Shown here one piece after another: positions 15,542 to 23,523 of a stretch of DNA of 28,684 nt. The position numbers were made by a program, and so were the translations under genes. This DNA comes from JANNXQ01 sp031425095 (lineage in GTDB: Bacteria; Verrucomicrobiota; Verrucomicrobiia; Chthoniobacterales; Chthoniobacteraceae). The stretch lies in assembly GCA_031425095.1 (NCBI GenBank), contig JANPIS010000045.1:1-28684 (forward strand), read 5' to 3'. The notes under the pieces are model-generated. The model was not told the origin of the DNA. It ran no database searches and worked only from the letters and a program-made list of their open reading frames with translations. The stretch's first letter is position 1. Every line of letters begins with the position of its first letter.

Positions 15542-17389
15542 ATGCGCCGCACTCCCCTCCTCATCATCCTCGTTCTCGTGGCGGCGACGTTCGCGGCATT
15601 CTGGCAAGTGGGAAGCTGTGGCTTTGTCACCTACGACGACCCGAGCTACGTGCAATACAATCCCATGGTGAACCAGGGGCTTCGATCGGCAGCATTGCTC
15701 TGGGCATTCTCGGCGACCCACGGAGCAAACTGGCATCCGCTGACGTCGCTCAGTCACATGCTGGACTGCTCGCTTTTCGATCTGAATCCCGTGCCGATGC
15801 ATTGGGAGAATCTTCTGCTCCATGTGCTGAACGCGGTGCTGGTCTTTGTGGTCTGGCGCAGGCTGTCAGCGAGGCTTGCTCCAGCTGAAGAAACGGACGA
15901 CCGGCGCGTGGATGCGATCTGGCCGAGTGCCTTCGTTGCGGGACTCTTTGCTCTGCATCCGACGCATGTGGAATCGGTCGCATGGATCTCCGAACGGAAG
16001 GACGTGCTGAGCACGGCGCTCTGGCTGCTGACGATCCTCGCTTACGCGCGCTGGGTCGAGCGACCGACGCGCGGACGCTATGCACTGGTCTTGGTCGGCG
16101 CGACGCTCGGTCTGATGGCCAAGCCAATGCTCGCGACGCTGCCCTGCACGTTGTTGCTGCTCGATTTCTGGCCACTCCGCCGCTGGCCTACGCGTTCGTG
16201 GGGCGCACTCTTCCGCGAGAAGATTCCGCTCTTCAGTCTGGTCGCAGTGCTCTGCGTGGTGACGCTGCTGGTGCAGCGGGCTCTAGGCGCGACGGATTAC
16301 GGCGAGAAGTTTCCTTTCACGATGCGCCTCGGGAATGCCTTCGTCTCTTACGCACGCTATCTGGGGAAAACTTTCTGGCCTGAGACGCTCTCGCCTTTCT
16401 ATCCGCATCCGGGCTGGTGGCCCTGGGCGGTCGTGCTCTCGGCTTTCGCGGCCGTGGCCGCAGTAAGTTGGCTGGCGTGGCGGGAGCGGGAGCGGCGCCC
16501 GTGGTTTGTCTTTGGCTGGTGCTGGTATCTCGGCACGCTGGTGCCGGTGATCGGTATCACCCAGGTCGGCGCGCAGAGCATGGCGGACCGCTACACCTAC
16601 GTTTCGCTGCTGGGCATCTTCACGATCGTGGCGTGGGGCGGTGTGGAGATCGCCACGCGGTGGCCACGGCTGCGCATCGCGCTGGCGGCGCTCGCCACGC
16701 TGGTGCTCGTCGCATGTGGCATTCGCACCGCGTATCAGGTACCCGTCTGGCGCAATGGAATCGGGCTCGTCGAACACATGAAGGCATCGATCGGCGAGCA
16801 TGAGATCGTCTATCGGGAAATGGGCATGGCCTTTCTCCTCGCCGGGCGGCCGGAGGCGGATGTCGCCGCTGCCTACCGCCGGGGCCACGAAGTCAAACCG
16901 GACTACGCATATTTTCTGAACGAGCTGGGGATGCAAGCGATGCGCGCGAAACGCCCGGACGAAGCGAAGGCTAAACTCGAGCGGGTGATCCAACTGCTCC
17001 CGCACGACCCGGCGGCTTACGCGAACTTCGGGAACTTTTTCATGTCGATCGGGCAATACGACGAGGCCGAGCGGCAGTTGCGCAAGGCGCTGGCGATCCG
17101 TCCCGGATTGGGTGGTGTGCATCGGCTCATGGCGGATGTACACATGAAGGCCGGACGCCTGGAAAAAGCGCGCGATTCCTTGTTGGAGGCGGTCCGCTGC
17201 GACCGTTGGGACTTCGGCGCGTGGAATCAGCTCGGGGTGATCGAGTCCAAACTCGGGAACCACGCTGCAGCCGAGAAGGCCGTCGCGCGAGCGAACTGGA
17301 TCAATCCCCGGGAGCGGGCGATCGAGTTCAATCTGAAGTATCTCCGACAGCAGAAGGCCAGCACCTCCGCCGCACCGGCGAGCCGCTAG
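15542..17389 (+). CDS. TMTC-like membrane protein with C-terminal TPR repeats
   Basis: The protein has 615 residues. The N-terminal part (about 1-405) is polytopic, with the pattern of the TMTC / O-mannosyltransferase-like (GT-C fold) family: FVTYDDPSYVQYNP (28-41, with the D-D in the first external loop), NWHPLTSLSHMLDC (63-76), HPTHVESVAWISERKDVLS (139-157) and MADRYTYV (347-354). The remainder (about 430-590) holds four to five TPR repeats, such as AAYANFGNFFMSIGQYDEAE. Family members are thought to transfer sugars from lipid carriers to exported proteins; the acceptor here is unknown. The start at 15542 puts the first membrane helix at the N-terminus; no Shine-Dalgarno site is visible. 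It is divergent from the PATR/PEP-CTERM gene. Confidence 0.85.
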   Translation: MRRTPLLIILVLVAATFAAFWQVGSCGFVTYDDPSYVQYNPMVNQGLRSAALLWAFSATHGANWHPLTSLSHMLDCSLFDLNPVPMHWENLLLHVLNAVLVFVVWRRLSARLAPAEETDDRRVDAIWPSAFVAGLFALHPTHVESVAWISERKDVLSTALWLLTILAYARWVERPTRGRYALVLVGATLGLMAKPMLATLPCTLLLLDFWPLRRWPTRSWGALFREKIPLFSLVAVLCVVTLLVQRALGATDYGEKFPFTMRLGNAFVSYARYLGKTFWPETLSPFYPHPGWWPWAVVLSAFAAVAAVSWLAWRERERRPWFVFGWCWYLGTLVPVIGITQVGAQSMADRYTYVSLLGIFTIVAWGGVEIATRWPRLRIALAALATLVLVACGIRTAYQVPVWRNGIGLVEHMKASIGEHEIVYREMGMAFLLAGRPEADVAAAYRRGHEVKPDYAYFLNELGMQAMRAKRPDEAKAKLERVIQLLPHDPAAYANFGNFFMSIGQYDEAERQLRKALAIRPGLGGVHRLMADVHMKAGRLEKARDSLLEAVRCDRWDFGAWNQLGVIESKLGNHAAAEKAVARANWINPRERAIEFNLKYLRQQKASTSAAPASR

Positions 17390-17493
17390 GCGTGTCGAAA
17401 CCGTGGCGGTGGTGCGATTCTCCGACCCAAGGAGACATCCCTTGAATGATTTCTCCGCGTTCCAGTCTTAAGCTGCATCCCCTGCCCGCGCTC

Positions 17494-19554
17494 ATGAAAA
17501 TCAAAACGCTCTTCCTTCTCGCACTCTTCGCCGTGACTTGGGCCATGCCGCGTCCAGCCGAGGCGCGCAGCGAGATCTCCTTCGACTTCTTCTACGACGC
17601 GCTCTCGCCACACGGCGAGTGGATCGACGTCGGTGACTACGGCACCTGCTGGCGCCCGCGGGGTGTGGATGCGGACTGGCGGCCGTATTCGGATGGCTAC
17701 TGGAGCTACACCGACGGCGGCTGGACTTGGGTGAGCTACGAGGAATTTGGTGGCATCGTGTATCACTATGGCCGCTGGGTGGAGGTGGACGATGAAGGCT
17801 GGTGCTGGGTTCCGGATTACGAGTGGGCTCCGGCGTGGGTCTCGTGGCGCTCCAATGATGACTACGTCGGCTGGGCGCCGCTCCCACCCGAAGCGCGCTG
17901 GGAGCGGAAGGTCGGCTTCAGCGTGTGGGTGGACTCGCACTACGACATCGGTCCGTCGCGTTTCAACTTCTGCCGAGTCCGCGACTTTGGCGCGCCGTAT
18001 CTCCGGCCCGTGATCGTGAATCGCTTCGAGAACGTGACGATCATTCAGCGCACCGTGAACGTGACGAATATCTCCTATTACGACGACTACGAGGGCGGCG
18101 GCTATGGCGGGCTCGTCCACTGCGGCGGCCCGAGCTTCGTCGTGATCAATAGCCACGTTCATCGCCCGATCCCGGCGCTGAAGCTGGTGCGCAATACGAA
18201 CATCACGAACATCAACATCCACCAATCAAACGTCTTCAACTCCGTCGCTCGTGGCAACCAGCTCAGCGTCCTCGCGCCCCGCGTCGCCCCGCCGAAGCCG
18301 GATTTTGTGAGGCCCGTGGCCGTGCGGTCGATCCCCGCGGCCAAGGTCTCCAAGGGCTGGGGCGGCGTGAAGGATCAGAAGGTCGCCGATGACATTCGCG
18401 GCCAGATGCGTCAACAAGCGCGCGGGCTTACCCCGGAAAGCGCACCCGCCCGCCGGGTGCAGGCCGCGGAGTTGAAGATGCTGCCGGCGAAGGCTGATCC
18501 CGATGCGCCATCCAACGTCCGCACCGCGCGGGATCGCACGCCCGGCACGGGCAAGAAACCAGTGGCCGGTGCCCCGGGGCAACCGACCCCGGAAAAACCG
18601 TCCGCAGACAAAGACAAAGCCCCGGCGGACAAGCCCGTCGATGCCCGGACCGCTGAGCGCATGCTCCGTGAAAAGGCGCGCGAGCAGACTGCAGACAAGG
18701 CAGCGGACAAACCCGCCGCGACCGTCGAAAACCCGGCGAAGACGCGGACCCTTCCCAAGCCGCAGGTCACCCAGGTGCCGGAGGGGAAAGAGGCAACGAA
18801 AGAGCAGAACGAGCGCGGTCGCCAGTCCATCCGCTCCATTCCAACTCCCGCAGCGCCGTCGAGCTCTGGCGATACGAAGAAAGAAAGCCCGCAGACGAGC
18901 GGTCGCACCCCGACCGTTCGGCAGCGTCCGAGCGGAGACAATGAGGACAAAGCCCGCGCGGCCTCCGTCGCCGCTCAGCAGCGCGCGGCCGCGGAGCAAA
19001 ACGAACGCGCCGCGACCTTGTCACGGCTGCGTGCGACGGAGGATGCCGCCCGCAAACAGAAGGCGCAGACCGAAGTAGCGCGAGAGATGCAGCGTCGTCC
19101 GCAAGCCATCACCCAGCCGAAGCGCGAGGTCCCTGCGCCCGTCAAACGCTCCGCTCCGAGCGACGATTCGGCGCAGAAGGCCGCGAGCCAGCAGCGGCAG
19201 ATGGAAGCAGCCCGCCGCCAGCAGGCCGAGAGTGCCCAGCGCCAACAGTCGTCGGAGAACGCCCGCCGTTCACAGGTGGAAGCGGCGCGCAATGCGCAAG
19301 CCGCCCAGGCTTCGAGGCAGCAGCAGCAGATGGAATCCGCCCGTCGTGAGCAGGCGTCGCAAGCCGCGCGTCAGCAGCAGATGGAAGCGCCGCGCCGCCA
19401 GCAAGCCGCTCCTGCACCGCGGCAACAGCCCGTGCAACGGCAGGTCGCGCCACCCGCGCCACCCGCGCCTCGTGGCGCGCCTGCGCCATCGAGCCGGAAG
19501 GAGAGCCTGTCGAAAGAGGAACTCGAGGCGCTGAAAAAGGCGCGCGGCCGCTGA
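17494..19554 (+). CDS. Secreted W-rich (DUF6600-like) protein with a long Gln/Arg/Ala tail
   Basis: The protein has 686 residues. A signal peptide occupies about residues 1-24 (KIKTLFLLALFAVTWA, ending PAEA). A Trp/Tyr-rich domain covers about 33-150, with GYWSYTDGGWTWVSYEEFG, YHYGRWVEVDDEGWCWVP and EWAPAWVSWRSNDDYVGWAPLPP, as in DUF6600-type proteins of Proteobacteria and Verrucomicrobia. An Asn-rich stretch follows (NTNITNINIHQSN). The last 400 residues are low-complexity, Pro/Lys- then Gln/Arg/Ala-rich with repeats like RQQQMEAPRRQQ, probably extended or coiled-coil. Function is unknown; a cell-wall or envelope role is inferred. An upstream ATG at 17446 has AAGGAG 11 bases before it and could be the true start, giving a longer n-region. 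Confidence 0.8.
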   Translation: MKIKTLFLLALFAVTWAMPRPAEARSEISFDFFYDALSPHGEWIDVGDYGTCWRPRGVDADWRPYSDGYWSYTDGGWTWVSYEEFGGIVYHYGRWVEVDDEGWCWVPDYEWAPAWVSWRSNDDYVGWAPLPPEARWERKVGFSVWVDSHYDIGPSRFNFCRVRDFGAPYLRPVIVNRFENVTIIQRTVNVTNISYYDDYEGGGYGGLVHCGGPSFVVINSHVHRPIPALKLVRNTNITNINIHQSNVFNSVARGNQLSVLAPRVAPPKPDFVRPVAVRSIPAAKVSKGWGGVKDQKVADDIRGQMRQQARGLTPESAPARRVQAAELKMLPAKADPDAPSNVRTARDRTPGTGKKPVAGAPGQPTPEKPSADKDKAPADKPVDARTAERMLREKAREQTADKAADKPAATVENPAKTRTLPKPQVTQVPEGKEATKEQNERGRQSIRSIPTPAAPSSSGDTKKESPQTSGRTPTVRQRPSGDNEDKARAASVAAQQRAAAEQNERAATLSRLRATEDAARKQKAQTEVAREMQRRPQAITQPKREVPAPVKRSAPSDDSAQKAASQQRQMEAARRQQAESAQRQQSSENARRSQVEAARNAQAAQASRQQQQMESARREQASQAARQQQMEAPRRQQAAPAPRQQPVQRQVAPPAPPAPRGAPAPSSRKESLSKEELEALKKARGR

Positions 19555-19666
19555 AACTCGCGCCCGCATTCAGCTCGCCCATGCGGCTCGATCCGGGCTG
19601 ACGCAGCACTCCAAATTGCCACTGGCGCGCCTCCGAGCCGCGTGCCACTGTCCCCGCCTTTCCAAG

Positions 19667-20722
19667 ATGAAAACCAACCCCTATCTCGTCGCCGCGCTCA
19701 CTTTTTCCAGCCTGGCTGCCGCACCTCTCTCTGCCCAGGAAGCCGCGTCGAAACCGGCGGCGGAAGCCAAGCCCATCGCGCTCGTCGATCCGATCGCGGT
19801 CGTCGAAGGTTCCGAGATCAAAAAGGTGGACCTGGATCAGGCCTTCGCGAGCGTGCTCGCTTCGCAGGGCATGCCGCCCGACCAGGCGACGAAGATTCCC
19901 GAGGCGCAGCGCATGCAGTTTTACCGCATCCTGCTCGACGACATGATCGCAGATAAGATCATCGCCAAGCGTTCCGCCGATACTCAGGTCTCCGAAAAGG
20001 CACTGGCCGACGAGCTGGCCCGCATCCAGAAGAACTTCGGCTCCGAGGAGGATATGAAGAAGCAGATCGAAGCCAGCGGCCAGAGCCTCGACAAACTCAA
20101 GGACAACATCAAAACCCAGCTCCGCCAGCGGGAGTGGCTCGACGCTCAGGTGAAGGGCCAGGACACGGTCGGCGACACCGAGGCGGAGGAGTTTTACAAG
20201 GGCAACCCGGACAAATTCCAGCGGCCCGAACAGGTCCGCGCCAGCCATATCCTGCTCACCGTGGAAGCGGACGCGAAGTCCGAGACCGTCGTGGAGAAGA
20301 GCAAGGCCGCGCAGGGCATCCTCGATCGGGTAAAGAAGGGCGAAGATTTCGCGACGCTCGCGGGAGAGGTCTCCGAAGATCCGAGCGCGAAGCAGAACAA
20401 GGGCGATCTCGATTTCTTCGGCCGCGACCAGATGGTGAAGGAATTTTCCGACGCCGCTTTCGCAATGAAGAAGGACGAGATCAGCAAGGAGCCGGTGCGC
20501 AGCCAGTTTGGCTATCACATCATCAAGGTGACCGATCGCCGCGAGGCCGAGACCATCCCGCTCGACAAGGCCAAGCCGCAGGTGCTCGCCTTTCTCCAGC
20601 GCCAGAAGAAGCAGAAAGCCGTGCAGGATTTCGTGAAAGAGCTGCGCACGAAGTCTGACGTGAAGGTGAACTTCCCCGACGCCCCGGTGCCAGCCGCCGC
20701 CGCGCCCGCGCCCGGCAAGTAG
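19667..20722 (+). CDS. Periplasmic peptidyl-prolyl isomerase, SurA/PrsA-like parvulin
   Basis: The protein has 351 residues, with a signal peptide (residues 1-23, ending LSAQEA). An N-terminal helical SurA_N-like chaperone region covers about 42-170 (VVEGSEIKKVDLDQAF, then FYRILLDDMIADKIIAKRS). A single parvulin domain runs at about 187-290, with RASHILL (191-197), GEDFATLAGEVSEDPSAKQNKGDLDFFGR and GYHIIKVTD (282-290). A C-terminal helix and an Ala/Pro tail complete it. This is the layout of extracytoplasmic foldases that help outer-membrane or secreted proteins fold. The ATG at 19667 gives a clean signal peptide. It lies 112 bp after the W-rich secreted protein. Confidence 0.9.
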   Translation: MKTNPYLVAALTFSSLAAAPLSAQEAASKPAAEAKPIALVDPIAVVEGSEIKKVDLDQAFASVLASQGMPPDQATKIPEAQRMQFYRILLDDMIADKIIAKRSADTQVSEKALADELARIQKNFGSEEDMKKQIEASGQSLDKLKDNIKTQLRQREWLDAQVKGQDTVGDTEAEEFYKGNPDKFQRPEQVRASHILLTVEADAKSETVVEKSKAAQGILDRVKKGEDFATLAGEVSEDPSAKQNKGDLDFFGRDQMVKEFSDAAFAMKKDEISKEPVRSQFGYHIIKVTDRREAETIPLDKAKPQVLAFLQRQKKQKAVQDFVKELRTKSDVKVNFPDAPVPAAAAPAPGK

Positions 20723-20755
20723 CCGGTGGAAGTTCGAGCTCCGAACTCCCCACGC

Positions 20756-21679
20756 ATGTCGCGCAAGTCCCGCAAGAACGTCGGCCTGATCGGGCTCGGC
20801 ATCATCGGCTCGCGAGTCGCCGCTGCCTTGCGCAGCACCGGCTGGCAGACCTTTGTCTGGAATCGCACCGCGAAGCCGGTGCCGAACTTCCTCGGCTCGC
20901 CGGGCGAAGTCGCGGAGCTGTGTGAGGTCATCCAGATCTTCGTCGCGGACTCGAAGGCCCTCTTCGAAGTGCTCGATGCCATGCGGGACCGGCTGACCTC
21001 ACGGCACGTCATCATCTGCTGCGCGACGGTCGGTCCGGAGGCGACCATCGAGGCGGCGCGGCTCGTGGAGGAAAAGGGCGCCAAATTCCTCGATGCGCCC
21101 TTCACCGGAAGCAAGCTCGCGGCGGAGAACCGGCAACTCGTCTATTACATCGGTGGCGACGAGGCCGCCTTCCTCCGCGTAAAGCCGATCCTCGAAGCGA
21201 GCAGCAAGGCCCTCGTGCAGATCGGTGCGATCGGCCACGCCGCCACGGTGAAGGTCGTGACGAACATGCTCACGGCCGTCTCGATCCAGACGCTCGCCGA
21301 AGCGCTGGCGATCGTGAAGAAGACCGGCATCAGTCCGGACGTATTCGCCGCCGCGTTGGAACAAAACGCCTGCCGCTCCGGCGCGATGGATCTGAAGCTG
21401 CCGAAGATGATTGCCGGCGATTACGAGCCCCACTTTTCGCTCAAACACATGTTCAAGGATGTGCAGCTCGGCATCCACATCGCCAACGCCCTCGACATCG
21501 AAGTGCCGGCGACGACGACCACCGCCGGCGTGATGTACGGAGCGATGCAGAAGGGGAACGGCGATCTCGACTTCGCGGCGGTGTATAAGGCCTACGAACC
21601 GCCCGCCGAAGCGCCCAAGTCCGATCCGCCGGCGCCTTACCAGCTCGACGCCCCAGCGGAAGTCGCCGGGAAAAAGTAG
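20756..21679 (+). CDS. NAD(P)-dependent beta-hydroxyacid dehydrogenase family protein
   Basis: The protein has 307 residues. A Rossmann NAD(P) motif GLIGLGIIGSRVA lies at 10-22, and WNRTAKPVP follows the second strand. The family substrate-binding motif is FLDAPFTGSKLAAENRQLV (111-129). The expected catalytic lysine is K166 in ATVKVVTNML, and LKHMFKDVQLG (229-239) matches the C-terminal signature. Relatives include 3-hydroxyisobutyrate, tartronate semialdehyde and glyoxylate/succinic semialdehyde reductases; the actual substrate cannot be chosen from sequence. The C-terminal 20 residues are a Pro/Ala tail. The ATG at 20756 was preferred to a GTG at 20726, which adds ten residues of no family similarity. 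It sits 33 bp after the isomerase gene. Confidence 0.9.
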   Translation: MSRKSRKNVGLIGLGIIGSRVAAALRSTGWQTFVWNRTAKPVPNFLGSPGEVAELCEVIQIFVADSKALFEVLDAMRDRLTSRHVIICCATVGPEATIEAARLVEEKGAKFLDAPFTGSKLAAENRQLVYYIGGDEAAFLRVKPILEASSKALVQIGAIGHAATVKVVTNMLTAVSIQTLAEALAIVKKTGISPDVFAAALEQNACRSGAMDLKLPKMIAGDYEPHFSLKHMFKDVQLGIHIANALDIEVPATTTTAGVMYGAMQKGNGDLDFAAVYKAYEPPAEAPKSDPPAPYQLDAPAEVAGKK

Positions 21680-21768
21680 GCGAACAACAGTCGTCTCTGG
21701 CGAGTGATTCGGACGCGGATTGTGGCTGACTGACGGGTGATTACCGCTTACTGACTACGCACTTCAAG

Positions 21769-22656
21769 ATGTCCTGCTCAAAGATCGATTCCGCACTGCA
21801 CCAGCCGCGCAAGCCGGATTGGATCAAGGTGCGGCTGCCGAACAACCCGGTCTTCTCCTCCACCAAGGCGCTGATCTCGGATCTGAAGCTGCACACCGTC
21901 TGCGAGAGCGCGCAGTGCCCGAATCGCTGGGAATGCTGGAGCGCTGGCACCGCGACTTTCATGATCGCCGGCGACCGCTGCACCCGCGCCTGTGGCTTCT
22001 GCGCGGTGACGACGGCGAAACCCTTCGCGCTCGAAGCCGACGAGCCCCAGCGGGTGGCTGAAGCGGTGAAGCGGATGAAGCTCAAGCACGTCGTCATCAC
22101 CGCCGTCGCGCGGGACGACATGAAGGACGGTGGCGCGCAACATTTCGCCGAGACGATCGAAGCCGTGCGCGCGGCGCAGCCGGAGATCGTGATCGAAGTG
22201 CTCACGCCCGACTTTCACGCGAAGGATGACTGCCTCGCGCTCATCGCCGCCGCCCGTCCGCACATCTTTAACCACAACCTCGAGACCGTCGAACGGCTGA
22301 CCTCCATGGTGCGCTCGCGCGCGAAGTATCGCCTTTCCCTCACCGTGCTGCGGCGCATGAAAGAGATCGCACCCGAGATCGTGACCAAGAGCGGGATCAT
22401 GCTCGGGCTCGGCGAGACCGAGCCGGAAATCTTCCAGACGATGGACGACCTGCGCGAAGCGGGCGTCCAGGTGCTCACCATGGGCCAGTATCTGCGCCCC
22501 TCGCCACAACACCTGCCCGTGGTGGAGTACGTTCACCCCGACACCTTCGCCCTCTACCGCGAGATCGCGGAGAAAAAGGGCTTCGCGCACGTGGCCTCCG
22601 GTCCGCTCGTCCGCAGCTCCTATCACGCCGCGGATTTCCACCCCGTCCCACGCTGA
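21769..22656 (+). CDS. lipA: Lipoyl synthase (radical SAM)
   Basis: LipA inserts two sulfurs into protein-bound octanoyl groups to make lipoyl cofactor for 2-oxoacid dehydrogenases and glycine cleavage. The 295-residue protein has the auxiliary cluster CESAQCPNRWEC (C45, C50, C56), the radical SAM triad CTRACGFC (C71, C75, C78) and the C-terminal RSSYHA (from R282), whose serine ligates the auxiliary cluster. MLGLGETEPEI and GQYLRPSPQHLPVVEYVHP are also typical. Length is normal and nothing is missing. No lipB lies in the window. The gene has 89 bp of unremarkable sequence upstream and is followed after 24 bp by a glycosyltransferase gene. Confidence 0.97.
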   Translation: MSCSKIDSALHQPRKPDWIKVRLPNNPVFSSTKALISDLKLHTVCESAQCPNRWECWSAGTATFMIAGDRCTRACGFCAVTTAKPFALEADEPQRVAEAVKRMKLKHVVITAVARDDMKDGGAQHFAETIEAVRAAQPEIVIEVLTPDFHAKDDCLALIAAARPHIFNHNLETVERLTSMVRSRAKYRLSLTVLRRMKEIAPEIVTKSGIMLGLGETEPEIFQTMDDLREAGVQVLTMGQYLRPSPQHLPVVEYVHPDTFALYREIAEKKGFAHVASGPLVRSSYHAADFHPVPR

Positions 22657-22680
22657 GCCGGGGCACACTTCTCGCTTTCC

Positions 22681-23415
22681 ATGAGGCGCATGATCGATCG
22701 CACCAAGGTGGCCGCGCTCATCCCCGCCTACATGGAGGAGCGGCACATCCGTGCCGTCGCAGCCCGCACGCATGAGCAGCTCGACACCGTCCTCGTCGTC
22801 GATGATGGCTCGCCAGACCACACTGCCGCTGAGGCTCGCGCAGCCGGAGTCGAAGTCCTCTGGCACGAGCAAAATCAGGGCAAAGGTGCCGCGATCAAGA
22901 CCGGCCTGCGCGCACTCACCGACCGTCCCGGCATCGAATACATCCTCGTGCTCGACGGCGACGGCCAGCATCTGCCCGAGGAAATTCCGCATTTCATCTC
23001 CCAAGCACAGACGTCAGGCGCGCCGATGATCGTCGGCAATCGCATGAGCGATCTCGCCAAGATGCCACTCGTCCGCCGCCTCACCAATCTCACCATGTCG
23101 CGGCTCATCAGCCACTCCTGCGGCCAGAAGATTCCGGATTCGCAGTGTGGCTTCCGCATGTTCCGGCGCGACCTCGCCGTGGCGTTTCTCAGTTGCCCGA
23201 GCAGCAAATACGATTTCGAAACCGAGATGCTCGTCCTCGCTTCACGCCGCGGCTGCGATATCGCCGCAGCGCCCGTGAGCACGATTTACGGCGAGGAAAA
23301 GAGCAAGATCCATCCGGTGCGCGACACAATTCGCTTCCTCCAGCTGATGGCCCGGCTCAAACGCAGCAACGCAGAGGCTGCGGCCGCCGTCCCCGCCAGC
23401 GCCGCCGCGCGATAG
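22681..23415 (+). CDS. Family 2 glycosyltransferase (dolichyl-/polyprenyl-phosphate sugar synthase-like)
   Basis: The protein has 244 residues. GT-A motifs are in order: VAALIPAYMEE (10-20), VLVVDDGSPD (37-46), the metal-binding LDGDGQHLPEE (91-101), CGQKIPDSQCGFRMF (147-161) and STIYGEEKSKIHPVRDT (200-216). This is the pattern of DPM1-like enzymes that move a sugar from a nucleotide to a polyprenyl phosphate. It has no C-terminal membrane helices; it ends in an Ala-rich tail. Such an enzyme could supply lipid-linked sugar to GT-C enzymes like the TMTC-like protein 5 kb upstream, but that link is inference. It sits 24 bp after lipA. An alternative ATG lies three codons in. Confidence 0.9.
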   Translation: MRRMIDRTKVAALIPAYMEERHIRAVAARTHEQLDTVLVVDDGSPDHTAAEARAAGVEVLWHEQNQGKGAAIKTGLRALTDRPGIEYILVLDGDGQHLPEEIPHFISQAQTSGAPMIVGNRMSDLAKMPLVRRLTNLTMSRLISHSCGQKIPDSQCGFRMFRRDLAVAFLSCPSSKYDFETEMLVLASRRGCDIAAAPVSTIYGEEKSKIHPVRDTIRFLQLMARLKRSNAEAAAAVPASAAAR

Positions 23416-23418
23416 TGG

Positions 23419-23512
23419 AAAAGGATGAGGGATGAAGGATGAGGGATGAAGTCCGGCCGCACGCGGCGGCTTGGCTTTTCTTCATCCTTCATCCTTTATC
23501 CTTCATCCTTTT
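23419..23512 (+). repeat. 33-bp hairpin built of GGATGAA/G units
   Basis: The left arm (23419-23451) and right arm (23480-23512) are each 33 bases and pair along their whole length as plus-strand RNA: 30 Watson-Crick pairs plus three G-U pairs. The left arm is itself a tandem duplication of a 14-base unit, GGATGAGGGATGAA. The 28-base loop contains a small GCCGC-AC-GCGGC hairpin. It fills the gap between the glycosyltransferase stop and the zinc-ribbon protein start. Confidence 0.85.
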
Positions 23513-23523
23513 CTCCCCGCGCC

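Noticed and set aside
20731..20747. 6-bp hairpin AGTTCG-AGCTC-CGAACT between the isomerase and dehydrogenase genes
   Set aside because: Short, no T tract follows and the next start is nine bases away; chance is a sufficient explanation.
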